A stretch of 64,000 bases of DNA from Boswellia sacra (Eukaryota; Streptophyta; Magnoliopsida; Sapindales; Burseraceae): positions 1 to 64,000 of the forward strand of contig SNVD02004405.1 in assembly GCA_013180625.2 (NCBI GenBank), written 5' to 3'. Shown piece after piece: positions 12,201-25,099 of this stretch. Each line of letters opens with the position of its first letter. The stretch's first letter is position 1. The notes below the pieces were generated by a model. That model made no database searches. It was not told where the DNA came from and saw only the letters and a list, made by a program, of their open reading frames with translations. The position numbers and the translations under genes are program-made.

Positions 12201-14994
12201 GCTTTTCTACTTCCAAAGCAATTACCTCTAAACGTTCTGGGCTAGGTACCTCCTCTTTTGTCGAATGGGTTGAGCTTCAGGGTTGACATTAAGGCGATGA
12301 ACAGCTATACTTAGGTCTATGCCTGGCATGTCTTCATGAGACAATGCAAAAACGTCATTGTATTCTCAGAGAAAGCCAATCAATCTGTCTTTGATTAGGG
12401 TAGGAAGACTTTTACCTACCTTCACCGTCTTTTTTGGATTGTCTAAACAGATGAGGACATCATCCATTCCTTCCATTGGAACTGCAGCTTCCCTTTTCAT
12501 AGGGTCTCGTGGATCCAAACTTTTCATCCCCTTGAAAGGTTCTCCTCGAATCATCATTAGCTTATGGGCCTTTTTCCTTTAAAAGCCATGTTGTAGCATT
12601 CTAGAGAGGTTCGTTATTCACCTCTAACTTCTCCTATCCCCGAAGATGTTGGAAACTTCAAGATATGATGATAGACACCCATTACTGCTTAGAAGTCATA
12701 AAGTGATGGCCTTCCAAGAATGGCGTTATAAACACCGGGATGATCTACTATGAGAAAATTTATCATGTTGGTTATCTGTAGGGGGCCTTCTCCCAAGGTC
12801 ACAGGTAATGAAATTATTCCTTCGGGAATAACCTTTCCTCCAGCGAATCCTATTAGAGAAGTTTGGATGCCTCTCCTATCTCTACGGTTAAGACCTAGCC
12901 GATCAAATGCATCCAATGACATTATGTTAGCTAAGCTCCCATTGTCAACCAATACTCTTTTTAACCTTTTATTAGCTACAATTACCGTGAGGACCAAGAC
13001 ATCACAATAAGGATGATGGTAGAAGAAGCCGTCAAGTTGACTTCATGGGGAGGGAGGTCATATCTTGCCTGCCTAGCCAGGTGTCTTTGGGCCTGGGCAC
13101 TTGGACCAGCCATTATTCCCCCAAAAATCGTGGCTACTTCTTCTAATGGTTCTTTTCTTTTATCATTCTTGCTATATGGTTCGGGTGGGCAATAAATGTA
13201 TTCTTGTAGCTGGCCATCCTTGATAAGACCCTCAATTTGTTTCCTAAGTTCAAAGCAATCTGCAGTGTTATGACCATGAGCCCGGTGGAAATGACAAAAC
13301 TTTCTTTTATCTCTTACTCTTAGATTCGATCGTAAAGGGGCAGGTTCTTTCAGTAGTCCATTATCTTTAATTTCTTTTAAGATATCTTTCTGTGCCATGT
13401 TAAGTAATATGAAAGTACGGTGCTCCTCCTGGGGTCGATCACGATGGTCTTGGCGGGGTTGGGTGGATGACCCTTGCAACAAGAGACGATCATTTCTAAA
13501 TGTATCTCACATGAAGCGTCGATCCGAGGTTAGCGTCCGATTTCTATCGCAATGTTCTCTCTTATGATTGTCATAAGTCGTCCATCTGTACGTGAGGAAT
13601 CAGGCATCATCAGTCTGCCTAGGGTAATTTGCTTGATAAATTTCCTCCGCATCGGCATGGCTAGAAATCCTTGCCAATGCTTCTTGGTACGTGTGTGGGA
13701 GATTAACAGAGAATTTTTATGCTAGAAGGAGCTCCCCTTTGATTTCTTGGACTAAACCTTGCATAGCATAACCATCATTAAATTGATCCACTCGAGCGAC
13801 CTCCTGCTGGTACCTGTCCACAAATGAAGTGAGCATTTCATTACGATCCTGTTTGATTGAAAGAAGGCTCTGTACTAGTCTACTTCTTATTTTCATATTG
13901 CTAAAGTGTGTGAGAAAACTACGAGCAAGCTCATCAAAGCTAGAGATGGATGAGGCTAGTAACCTCCTATACCATTGCTTAGTTGATCCTCCAAGTGTAA
14001 GAGAGAAAGTTCTACACATTATTCCCCTTGAGACCCCTTGTATCTCCATATGAGAAACAAAAGAGTCTAAATGCTCTCGGGGGTCAATTGTCCCTTGGTA
14101 AAGCTCAAGTTGTGGCATCCGAAATCCGTATGGGTATCTTTCCCTAAGAATATCTTTAGCAAAGAGTGAGTCCAATTGTGGACAACTGTCCTCTTCTCCT
14201 CTTGAACGCTAAATCAACTTCTCCAGTTTACGAATTTTTTCATCCATTTCTCGCTTGAATTTCGCATAATGATTATTTGATGTTTCCTCTTCTGAGACAT
14301 CCATTGGAATAACATCTGGGCGATGATCCTTACTTCTAGGTGGTGAGTTGGGACGATTTCTTTTTGACTGGAAGTTACCTCTTAGAGCATAAGGACGATG
14401 ATAAGAATAGGTTGGTTGATCAATATTACTTTCTTTTGGTCATTGCTCGACACTTGTATGACTTTTTTTGTTTAAAGAGTGACGAAGGTCTATTGCTGTC
14501 AATCGTTGTTCAGACATGAGAAGTGGAGGAGGGGGGATCTTTGGACGACAATCTCCTCCCTAAATAATAGGATAGGAAAGATTTGGTTGAATGACCTGCT
14601 GGAGAGATAATCCAGTGAACTGGGCGACCAAGTCAGTATGTCCACCGACATCAGTTGGGACATTAGTTACTATCATAGCATTCCTTGGGGTGTTTCCAAC
14701 AGTATTTGTAGCCTGTTAAGTACTATGTCCAAAAGCTTGGTTGAACATGGTCACCATACGGTTCATTTGTTCATCAAAATTTTGCATGGTGTGCTCCATG
14801 TTAGTCAATCGACTAGTCTTGCCTTTCTTCGATCTTCTAGATGGAAGTTGGGGTTGCTTGGGGTTAAGGGCCATTCCAGAGGATATTACTAAAGCTATCC
14901 CTGTATCAACTACTCTTCGACGTCGGGGAGGTGCTTCTACCTCGATTTCTTCGTCAACCTCTACGGAGGTTGAGTGCTGGGATGCGTGACTCAT
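9239..14994 (-). pseudogene. Tat-like Ty3-gypsy gag-pol, multiply broken
   Basis: Minus-strand blocks follow the order gag, protease, reverse transcriptase, RNase H, integrase. The start at 14994 (MSHASQHSTSVEVDEE) opens a gag N-terminus. A Retrotrans_gag domain is at 13717-14175 and a cysteine/histidine knuckle-like piece at 12982-13482 (CHFHRAHGHNTADCFELR). The protease is at 12689-12997 with active-site motif DNGS. Reverse transcriptase covers 11582-12022 with YVDD at 11810-11821. RNase H and the integrase zinc region (HX6H, CDKC) span 10113-11302. The integrase core is at 9458-10183 (WGLDLI, ITDND, then VEAINK). The C-terminus ends HLKKYYA-stop at 9239. The frame is cut into at least eight pieces; two TAG codons lie between ITDND and the last catalytic Glu. 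The copy cannot be active. Confidence 0.85.
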
Positions 14995-15050
14995 GATGTG
15001 TTTGATTATGTTCGGATAGGAGTAACAACTAAAGAGGCTTAGATTGTCGT

Positions 15051-15069
15051 TTCTCACAGACGGCGTCAA
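15051..15069 (-). promoter_or_regulatory. Primer binding site of the Tat-like element
   Basis: The minus strand reads TTGACGCCGTCTGTGAGAA, close to TTGGCGCCGTCTGTGGGAA, the common sequence after the 5' LTR in plant Tat elements. It lies about 60 bases upstream of the gag ATG. Confidence 0.6.
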
Positions 15070-15453
15070 CTATTGATGCACGATTTTCAGACGGTCAAAA
15101 AGTGGGTTGAAGCTTGAATTGTACGTCGGGTCCAATCCTGAGAACAAAGAAAACAGTCAAGGGTGTCGGCAGTGGTACCGGCGAAAACCCTTCGACGCTC
15201 AAGTCAGTTTTCGGCACACTGAAATTTTCTAAGAGGATTTTCTAGAGAGAGAAGCTCTCAAAAGCAAAAGAAATTTAGAGAGAGAAAGAGTTTAGAAAAA
15301 TGTGCATACCTTGAGTAAAAATCTGGAGGGTTTATATAGGCATTAAGAGGAGTCATTGTGGGATCCAGATAATAGGCCTAAATAATGGACTTCAGTAATG
15401 AGCTTACTATGTTAGGTTTAATTAAAGTCCAATTCTGTTATGATCATAATACT
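15070..15453 (-). repeat. 5' LTR remnant of the Tat-like element
   Basis: It lies directly upstream of the primer site and gag. It has a TATATAAAC word (minus strand) followed by a pyrimidine-rich leader. The stretch 15150-15453 is repeated in inverted orientation at 5876-6164. Homology stops at 15453, so the true outer LTR end is lost or not recognised. Confidence 0.6.
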
Positions 15454-17519
15454 AGTGAATGAAAATGAAAATTACTATTTTAATTAAAATTAATTGAAAG
15501 AGCAGGGAAAATTATTTTTGACAACTTTTATAAGAATAAAACTTAGAAAATCTAACATGACTAGGCTAGGCTAGGCTAGGAAATTATGATGTAACTTATG
15601 AGAGAAAACAAATGAATTTAGAAATAAATTATACACAAACATATCCTAAAATTTTGGATGGGCTAATTAAGGAAAATTGAACTGTAGAATTTATGTTTAC
15701 CTACAACTAATATATTGATTTTTTTTTGCCTGTTAAACTCATCCTAGACTTGTAGTTTTTTTAGCAAAAATCTCAGTTCGGCCAAGTTACTCTTAGCTTC
15801 GTCTCTTTGTAATAATTGACTTGCTTTTTGCCCTACCATTTCGGGCACAAGCCTTGTTCAAATGATTTTGCACATGCAGGGGTGGGCTGGGCTGGGCTAT
15901 TGGGCACCTGAGATTTAAAAAATAAAAAATAAAATTCTAGGATAAGTTGTAATAGGAGATCAATACACTATTTTAGTCAAACTAACCTTTTGTTTATCAT
16001 TCATTAAATAGTCTACTCAAAACTTTCAGAATAAATCTTCATATAATTTTTTTTTCCAAATTTATATGTTGTCTTTCGTAACTCCCATTATACTTTCCAA
16101 GAAGTGTTAAACTTTTTAAATTCTACCATTCTTATAAAATTTTCTTTCCTGTTTAATCTTTGTTAAAATTAATATAAGAGAATTATTATTTAAAAGTAAT
16201 TTCTTTTGTTACTCAATTCATATAAAAAAATAATTCTTATTGAAGCCTAGTACAGCACAAGTCTGACAATGTTTTATCTCATTTTCATGTTTTCTTCTAA
16301 TTCTAATTTTTATCTAAGTATATGATTTATATCTTAGACGGTGAAGTTGAAGTTCATTACGTTCCTCCTAATTTAGTTTTCTTTTTTTTTTAATTAGTAA
16401 AATTTTTGTACGGTTGAGCGTTATCAAATGTTTATGAATTTTAATTAAGCCCACCCTAAAAAGATTTATCTGGTTAGGCCTTGTATACATGGTTTCAGAT
16501 AAGTGGGCTTTGCTTCTTTTTTCCCCTGAATACCTCTCTAGGCATAGATTTTGTTTGAGTGGTTTTACATCATAAATTCCTTCCTCTTTTTGCTTTATCT
16601 TTGTAGGTATGTTACACGGTTTTAGACTACATAGGTCTTTCCTTTTTTATGGTTTTAGAGCATGTAACAAAGGCCAATGTTTGCAGAGATAAGTCAAATG
16701 AGAAAGATTCACATGATGTAAATTAACTTACACAAGACCTTTACTTAGAGCAAATATAGAATTGTTCTATTGTGTGAAATCATATGACATAAACCTAAAT
16801 CTATAGGGGTAGAGTAAAAAGAGAGAGACCCGTGCAACGGCAAAACTAAAAGAAATGAGCCTGTATAGTCTCAAACCATTTGACAAATGCCTCAATCTGC
16901 GAAGATATAGCAAATAAGAAAAAGGTTTATGAGGTGTAGAATTAGTAGGAATGGCCTATGAATGCGAAGACAAACAAAAATAAAAGTTGCATGATGTAAA
17001 ATCTTTTAGGCAAGATCTTACTTTATGAAGGGAAAGTAGAAAGAGAATGATCTACATGGTCTGAAACCATTTGACAAAAGCTTAGGCTTGTAGAGATAAA
17101 AGTGAATAAGAAGAGGTCCATATACGGGGAAAACATCATATGGCAATGCTTATTCCTACCGAGGCAGAGCAAAACAAAAAGGACCTACATGGTATAAACA
17201 TGTAACATGCCAAATTTTACATAACATATGGTGAGCACATGTAAAAATACACTACCGTATGCAGTATAGACTAAATTGTACGATTATAACTACCATTAAA
17301 ACATGTATTATGACTATTACAGTTTTCAATAATTATATCGAAATAAAATAATACAATACAAAATCTTATCTTGCAATCTATAAGGTAACAGAGAGACGCA
17401 ACAACTCCTGAATCCATAGAGCAGTAAGTCTTCTCAATAGTTGCTTCATTAACCATTTCATCCAATACTTAAGAAGAATTTTACTTTGCAAAAATATTTG
17501 TGACAAGGAAGGTAAATCG
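15454..17519. other. AT-rich non-coding stretch with degenerate repeats
   Basis: No gene is seen. It holds a short CTAGG array near 15562 and a degenerate repeat block at 16620-17215 (separate entry). Confidence 0.5.
16620..17215. repeat. Degenerate repeat block, unit near 80 bp
   Basis: Recurring words are CTACATGGTCTGAAACCATT, TTTGACAAA(A/T)GC, GTAGAGATA and (G)AATAAGAAGAGG, seen at least four times with spacing of about 80-200 bp, for example near 16860, 17050 and 17190. One inverted copy may lie near 16620. Boundaries are approximate. Confidence 0.45.
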
Positions 17520-19260
17520 CAGATTAAGAAGTCAAGGTTTTGAACAAAATTATTTTTGAATGTATAACGCTCTAAAACACGGCCCACCTTCAAAAGGAAA
17601 TTTTATGATCAAAAGAATAACTTAAAAAATGTAAGGTTTCAATAATACATGATACACGTGATATCAAATAAATAAAATTTAACTATGGCAAAGTAGCTTT
17701 GAAAGAGAACCTTATTAATCTGCATTATAAAGATGGAAGAAAGGAGAGATAATGTTTACTTAGAAAATTTTCACGATTCATATTTGCCTCTTCCAATGAG
17801 AAACAAAGCTTTATTTATAGAAAGGAGAATCGGGTATCTCTTTTGCATATTACAATACATACGAAAGTAAAAAATATATATATATATATAGTTGCAACAT
17901 AAAAAGTATCAAAAGATAAAGTGTCTATAGAGAGGTGAAAAGATTGTAAAATCAAAATAACCTTTCGAGTCGTTCATATCTTCTAGTTTGCACCAATTTT
18001 CATATCAAAAGATGGTTCATTTTGTTGTATCGATAAAGATTCCTTTTGAAAAAGTCGATTAAGGAGACGCTTATCTAGATTGTAAGAGTCTTGAAAATCT
18101 TGAAAATATGAGCGATGAGGTTAAATGTTTGTCGATGATGCTATTGTGCGTAGAAGCCAGTTGTGCATACTGAGTTGTAAAAAGCCCTCATCATGTGTAC
18201 TGATAGTATTTTGTCATGAACTTTGTCCTTTTTTCATATGCTTATGAGTGATATACTTTGTGATAAATACTTTAACTGTTAATTAAGTGCGTTGAGCCCA
18301 ATATTATTCTCAAAGAGCATCATCTTGAATAAAGGATCAAATTTGTGGAGGGATTTTTTAATTGATTAATGAGATTCCTCTTTGGAATTCTCAAAATTTT
18401 TTATGATGAGTTTCTCATTGTTGTGAAAGACTATAGGGAAATAAAAAATACTGCTACACATGAGAGAAAAATTGTAAAACACATTAGTTGTGATGCTGGA
18501 CCTCTTGAAGATATAGTGACATGCTGAGAAGCCCTTTCTCCACAAAGCCTATCAATCTACTTGCATTAAGTTGCAATTGCCTATTATTTTGCAACCGCTT
18601 GCATGCCATCTATATCCTAAGGTCCAGCATGTCATCAAGAATTTTATAGAGCCCCTCTACCCTATCTCTCATATTTTCGAGATTCCAAAGATCCTTGTAG
18701 TCTATATGAGATGCTCATCAATTAACTTTTTTAAGAGAAATATTTATCGACGCAATAAGACAAACCATCTTTTGATTATAAGAATTGGTGAAAAGTAGAA
18801 AATATGGATGACTCAGAAGATCATCCTAATTATGCTAATCTTTTCATCTCTCCATACACATTTTATCTTTTGATGCTTATTATGTTCCAACTATTTATGT
18901 TGCTTCTGTGTCTAAGTACATGCTATAATTTGCAAGAGAATATCCAGCCCTCCTATCTATAAATAAAGCTTTATTTCACCTTGTGAGAGGCAAGTATGAA
19001 TCATGAGAATTCTATATGTAAACATTATCTCTTCTTTCTTATATATTTATGGTTCAAATTAATAAAGTTTTTTCAAATCGACTTTACCGTGGTAGAATTT
19101 TATTTCTTTAATATCATATAAGTATATCATGGGTTACTAAAATCTTGTATTTTTTAAGTTGTCCTTTAAATTATAAGAGTTCCTTCTGGAGGTGCACCTT
19201 TATTTAGTGCGTCGTGTATTTGGAAATACTTTGGTTCAAAGTCTTGACTTTTTAATTTGA
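17520..19260. repeat. Large imperfect inverted repeat (two 600-bp arms, 540-bp spacer)
   Basis: The left arm 17520-18120 pairs along its whole length with the reverse complement of 18661-19260. Shared words include GATAATGTTTAC, AAAGCTTTATTTATAGA, ATCAAAAGATAAA, ATCAAAAGATGGTT and GAAAATATGAG. Identity is roughly 70-75% by eye with small indels, and the arms are equal in length. No open frame of note covers either arm. It could be a fold-back element or an inverted duplication able to give a long hairpin RNA. Confidence 0.85.
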
Positions 19261-19487
19261 ATGTATCTCGTAAAACATTAGTGTTAAAACAATGTTAATA
19301 TAAACAATGGTAGTCGAAAATTTTGGTATTAATAATTTAACAAACTCCTCTTAAGCATTTGCACCATTATTAAAAAGAATAGCTCTTTCGCTCGTACAAG
19401 AGTGATTTGACCCTATAATAGTAGTAGACCTTTAATTTAGTTAATTAGAACATTTAAAAAAATTATATTAATAATCTAATTTCTGGT

Positions 19488-19517
19488 GATGGTAATGGTA
19501 ATGGTAATGGTAATGGT
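19488..19517. repeat. Hexanucleotide repeat GGTAAT
   Basis: About five tandem copies of GGTAAT, the first one GGTGAT. Confidence 0.9.
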
Positions 19518-19687
19518 ACGATAAATTACGAATGATGAGTCAAAACATTTATCCACTTTATACGCGTACAATACTATTTGTTAATTACTATTTAAATAAG
19601 CATTTTATTTTGGGATTCTTAAGAGAATAATTGTAATGAACATAATAGGTATCATTTTTTTTTATAAAGAGTCTAGGAAATAAAAAT

Positions 19688-19816
19688 GGGATAATTTCAA
19701 AAGGTACCGTTGAATTTTGACTTAATATCAAGCAAGAAATGACTATCTATTTTTAATCAATAACACCCCTGAGTTTTTATTTCAATCATCGTCTAACGTT
19801 TTCTGTCAATAACAGT
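19688..19816 (+). repeat. Left terminal inverted repeat of the Mutator-like element
   Basis: It pairs with 24966-25099. Inside is CTAACGTTTTCTGTCAATAA, followed by further words that lack a close partner. Confidence 0.9.
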
Positions 19817-21769
19817 GTTGACAGTCAAGGGTAATTGTGATATTGTATATGCACACAGATGAGAATGGGGCAAAACGGTAATTGAACAATTTTATTCCCT
19901 TGTAAAAGGTAAAGTAACGATAAATGTGTAAACAATTTCGAAAGTTAAAACACAAAAAAAAAACCCATTTCATGTACCAGTGGGAGATGCTTAGTCGTCT
20001 ATCTCAAGCTTTTGGCGCCAAAGCTCAACACTGGATGGTCGACGAACAAAGGTGACGGTGGTGGAGCTTAGGTGGTACTAGGAAGGCTCTGTCTCCTTTG
20101 AAGAGTTGGAGCATGAACGTCACTACAAGTTGCTGTGGAGGTCAAGCTGCGAAGCTGGTAAGTATCATGTTTTTTTTTTTGGGTTTTTATCATGGTTAAT
20201 GAAATTGAGTGTAAAAGGCATGGATTCGTGTGTAGTATTTCTATTCTTCAATCTGCTTACTCTTGGATCTAGCTCGTCAATTTTGGAACCATACAGCCAC
20301 CTGGCGAGGCTGGAGACCCAGATCATTAGCCAGCTGCTGTTTTGGTTCGGATTGTGGCCTTGAATCAGACTCGAACAATAATTCCAGGGACTCGATTTGT
20401 TATGGCTTTATTGTGATTTCATGCAAAAGTTGTATGATGGCTTTGCTATTTCTACCTTTCGTAATTTTTGTTCTTATTTTAATTTATGGTTATTAATTAG
20501 GTAGATCGTTGAAGTTTAAATTGAGAAGATATGTTCTAGTGTTATATATTAATTTAAAAAATAATAACGAAGGGGTCGGCTTATGCATGCAATGTTCTTT
20601 CTTCTTCCTTTCATCATCTTTTACCTTTGCAATATTTAATTTATGCTGATTTTCTTGGTTGCTCTGACTTTAGTTTGCACTACTAAGAATTGCCTTAAAA
20701 TAAATGAAAAGTATGGAAACGGGTATACAATGGAAGTATAATCATTACCATCCACATGTATGTTGTTTGCTAGCTAATGACTAAGATATAAACTAGCTAA
20801 TGACTAAAATATTGAAAGTAAGCTGGTAAGAAACATCTTAGAAGAAAAAAGTCTTAAACTTCTAAAGGTACATGATTAAAATGGGAATAAAAAGTAATAT
20901 TTAAAATAACCATATTTATGAAACATCTTTTTACTTTGCCAAAACCGATTGTAAATTCTGCAGTATTGTTTATGAATATATATTAGATACTTTAATTCAT
21001 CTTATCCTGTCAATTTCTTGAAACTATCATTTCAACTGCATATATAAGTAAGAGATAAAAAAAGTATTTGAGTTGTCTAATTGACTGCAAATTAAACTTG
21101 AAATTGCCATGCCTGAGCCTACTGCATCCTATTTGAATGTTCAACTAGTCATATTCATATAGGTTAGCTCATGGCCAGGAAAAGCTTGCATCTTTTTAAT
21201 TTTCCAAAGCCACTTGTTTCCTTGGAATGTAATTTAACTTATAGTTTGATTTAAAATAAAAACTTGTTAAGAATATATCATTATATCATTTCGAAAATAA
21301 TAATTAACTGCAAATGTTGCACTACTTTAATAATGCTTTATCTATGATATCATGAATGAAATCAATTTATATGCATGTAAATAATTAAACAATCTGATGA
21401 GAGCTAGTTTTTGTGGATTTATGGAGCATGGATGTGTTATGACTTTGTTGTTATCGCATGTTATATGATGTTTATGTCCTGTATTTTTTTCCCTTGTATG
21501 TCTCAGACACCATTATATTATTATTATTGAGATTTTGTTTCTTTGTTGTTATGGTTTTTTCTATGACATTTATGCCTAGTATTTTTGTGCTTGTTATGTT
21601 ATATAACCTTTTTTATTTTGGATTTCGCTTCTCTGTTGTTTTGTCATGTTCTTTGATGCTTATGCATTTGTTTTTCAAAAGACGTTTGGTCTAATTTGTG
21701 TTCTTTTTCTGTGTTTTTATTGTTTTGTAGTGGTGAAAATGGTGTTATTTAATGTGAAACTTCAAATGT

Positions 21770-24335
21770 AGGGTGAACTTCATGATTTTGGCTTGCAAGA
21801 TTATGAGCAATGTAGTAGAATCTCATTGTTGAAGGATGCAAAAGATTTGCTTGAGGCTGGGGAGTTGGATCCTAAGGAGAAGTTTAAAGTTGAGGTGTCA
21901 CTGCCTTGGGACAAATCTAAGATGATTATTATTAATGATAATGATTTGATTACTGTGTTTAAGTTGTTTGAATGTAGAGGGTTATTTGAAATTAAATTTG
22001 TGTTTGAGCAGTTACCTATAGATGAACCCAATTACCACGATGATTTATATAAGCAATTCCCATTTGAAGCCCTATTAGTTAATCAAGAGAATGTTGTTAA
22101 TGACAGTTCAAATGCTGTTGACTTTGTTGGAGACAATAGAGATGATAAAAATGGAATTAGTAATTTGGAAGCTAGGAATGCAAGTGGGGAACATGATGTA
22201 GCTGAAAAGGATAGTGAAAAGAAGGTGAAAAACTATATGGAGAACTGTAACAGTGATCGTGATGAGTGTTGGTCATTCAATCAATCTGATGATGAAGAAG
22301 CTCCAATTAAGCAGTTAGAGAACTTTTGCCATAAAAATCAATTCCAACTAGGGACTGATGGAAAGGTTCATTTTCATGTACTTAGGGAGTATTGTGTTCA
22401 GATGGGCATTCGGTTAGCACGAGTTCAGAATGAGAAATGTAGGTTTACTGCAAAGTGTGCAAATGAAAAATGTCACTGGCGTATCCATGCATCTCAAATT
22501 TTAGGCACTGACATCTTTCAAATAAAGGTATATGAAGATCAACATGATTGTTCCAAGTTAACTACCATAGATGAGATGAATTTAGCATGGATTGCTAGGT
22601 ATTTTGCTGATCAGTTAAGGGTTAACCCAAACTTGAATATTAAGTTCATGCTTACAGAATTGAAAGCAAGTTTGGGTTGCAACCTAGCAAGCAAAAGGTA
22701 TACAGGGCAAAGGTCAAGGCTTTGGAGATGACAAGTGAAGATCACTTACATAGTTACAACATGATGCATTGGTATGCAAATGCATTGCTTATATCAAACC
22801 CAAACAGCAAGGCTGTTGTATGGGCTGATGCATCTCTTATATCCTCAAACCCTAAGTTCAATGGGATATTTATCAGTTTTCCTTCACAGAAAGTTGGTTT
22901 CATTAAAGGTTGTAGACCTTTGATTGGTTTGGATGGGTGTCACTTAAAGGGTTCTTTTGGTGGAGTGTTATTATCTGCTGTGTCTTTAGATTGCAATAGT
23001 GGTGTTTTTCCAATTGCAATGGCTGTGTGTGAGGTTGAAAGCATTGTCACTTGGGGTTGGTTTTTAAGGCTGCTTGGGGAGTACATTGGAGGAGTTGATG
23101 CACCAGGCATGCCACTATGCTTCATGGTAGATAGGCAAAAGGGCTTACAACCAGCTTTAAGTGAGTGTTGGCCACATGCAGGGAGGAGATTTTGTGCAAT
23201 GCACATATACACCAATTGCAGGAAGAAAACAACCAAACAAGAGTTTAGAAAACTCTTCTTCAAGCAAGTAAATCATCAAACAGACCTGATTTTGAGTTAG
23301 CAATGAAAGAGATTCAAGCAACATACCAAACTGCATACAAGTATATCAATGACATTCCTCCTCTCTACTGGTCAAGACATGCATACGATACTAGGATAAA
23401 GAATGATCAAATCACAAACAATATGTCAGAAAGTTTTAATTCATGGATTGATGACACAAGATCTATGCCTGTGTTGACAATGTTGGAGGAAATAAGAAGG
23501 AAAATTATGAATCAAACAAGAGAGAGGTAGTGTCACTTCATTTCCTTAATATTATATATTTGTTTTTTTATTGGCTTTTTCTAATTTTTTCTTTTGTTTA
23601 TCATGATATTGTTTTGACATAGGTTCGAGGAATGTAAAAAATGGCACACTAACTTCCCACCCAATGTGATGAAGAAACTAGAAATTAATGGGGACTTATC
23701 TGGGTATTTGACTACAATTTGGGGTGGAAATCTAGAGTTTAAGGTGGTTGACGAGGGGAGAGCTTTCTTGGTAGATCTTGAGAAGCATACATGCTCTTGT
23801 GGGAGATTTCAAGTTTCTGGCATCCCTTGCAAGCATGCAATGGGATGTATACATGATAGAAGACTTAATCCAAATAACTATGTAGCTAGTATTTTCAAGA
23901 AAGAACGTTATGTGAAGACCTATTCTCATATCATAAGGCCTATTCCAGATAAGAGGGAATGGCCTGAAGTGCAATGCAATCAAATGGACTCATCTACCAC
24001 CAGAAGAAAGGCAGGCAGACCAAAGACGGCAAGGAGAAGACCATCAGAAGAGGAGCAGAGACCAAGTAAAAAGAATATGTACTTCATATTGAAGTGCACT
24101 ATATGTAGAGATTTTGGCCATAACAAAAGGACTTGCCCTGAGACAAGGAAAGCTACTTCCGAAAGCACTTCTAGACAGCTAGCACATGTAAGCAAATTAA
24201 AATGCACTATAATTTATAGTTATTTTCATTTTTTATGCAATAATAATCTTCTTTTAAATGTTTTAGGATCCAAGTGGTTATAGAGGAGCTGATGTTGTTC
24301 AAGTCGGCAGCTCACAACCAACAATAACTGAGTAA
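21770..24335 (+). pseudogene. MURA-type transposase (MULE), two frameshifts
   Basis: Segments are 21770-22676, 22677-23264 and about 23266-23526, then an intron 23527-23622, exon 23623-24187, intron 24188-24266, and last exon 24267-24335 ending ITE-stop. Domains in order are a PB1-like N-terminus, the MuDR N-terminal DNA-binding domain (FQLGTDGKVHFHVLREY to HDCSKL), the MULE DDE domain (LIGLDGCHLKGSFGG, FMVDRQKGL, then the Glu in DFELAM), a SWIM zinc finger (CSCGRFQVSGIPCKHAMG) and a CCHC knuckle (CTICRDFGHNKRTC). Single-base losses near 22674 and 23264 break the frame. Catalytic and zinc residues are otherwise kept. A possible 5' exon near 20112-20156 ends at GTAAGT. The start is uncertain. 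Confidence 0.85.
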
Positions 24336-24499
24336 TTAGGAGGTGCTTCATACATTAAACTCCCATTTGTTTTCTTTGCAAGTTAGATATAAAATTATAG
24401 ATGCCTGAAATTTAGTTATATTTTGTTATTTGTCTTGCAGTATTACCAGCTTTTTGGGGAGTAAACATCAATGGATACTAGAGAATGTTAGTAGTGGTG

Positions 24500-24980
24500 G
24501 TTTTCAAATGGCTGCTGGATTTTCAGTTTATGTCTAATTGGTAATGGGTGATGGAGTTTGAGATGAAGTACTGAAGATGGCCACTGAAGTTTCATTTTTT
24601 GTGACTTAATATGGCTGCTGCAGTTTGAAAGTTTAAGTTTGTGTGATTGGATATAGCTATTGGATTTTGAGTTTATGTGATTGAATATAGTTGCTAGAGT
24701 TTGACTTCAGTCTACTTGGAATTGGATGAAGGGGTTTCAATTTGTGTGTGCTAATTTAGCTGCTGAAATTTTAGTTTGACTGCTTGAAAATGGGATTTTG
24801 AATTTTAACTGAATTGTCGTTTAGTTTGAGTTTCTATGAATTTTAGCTGAATTATCATTCCAGTTATACACAAGCATGTGAGAATAGGGTACATATGTCT
24901 TTTTGTTTTTTCATTAACACTGTTATTGTGAGAATAGGGGTATATGTGTCTTTTTATTTTTTTTATTAACACTGTTATTA
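24500..24980. repeat. Subterminal repeats in the Mutator-like element
   Basis: Degenerate copies of TAGCTGCTGGAGTTTGAG and TTTATGTGATTGAATA recur about every 50-60 bp at 24500-24830. A direct duplication of about 50 bp (GTGAGAATAGGG...AACACTGTTATT) follows at 24880-24980, next to the right TIR. Subterminal repeats are common in transposons as transposase binding regions; that role here is inferred. Confidence 0.5.
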
Positions 24981-25099
24981 ACAGAAAACGTTAGATGATG
25001 ATTGAAATAAAAACTCAAGGGTGTTATTGATTAAAAACAGATAGTCGTTTTCTGCTTGATATTAAGTCAAAATTCAACGGTATCTTTTGAAATTATCCC
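24966..25099 (-). repeat. Right terminal inverted repeat of the Mutator-like element
   Basis: Reverse complement partner of 19688-19816, ending GAAATTATCCC directly before the 10-bp target duplicate. Confidence 0.9.
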
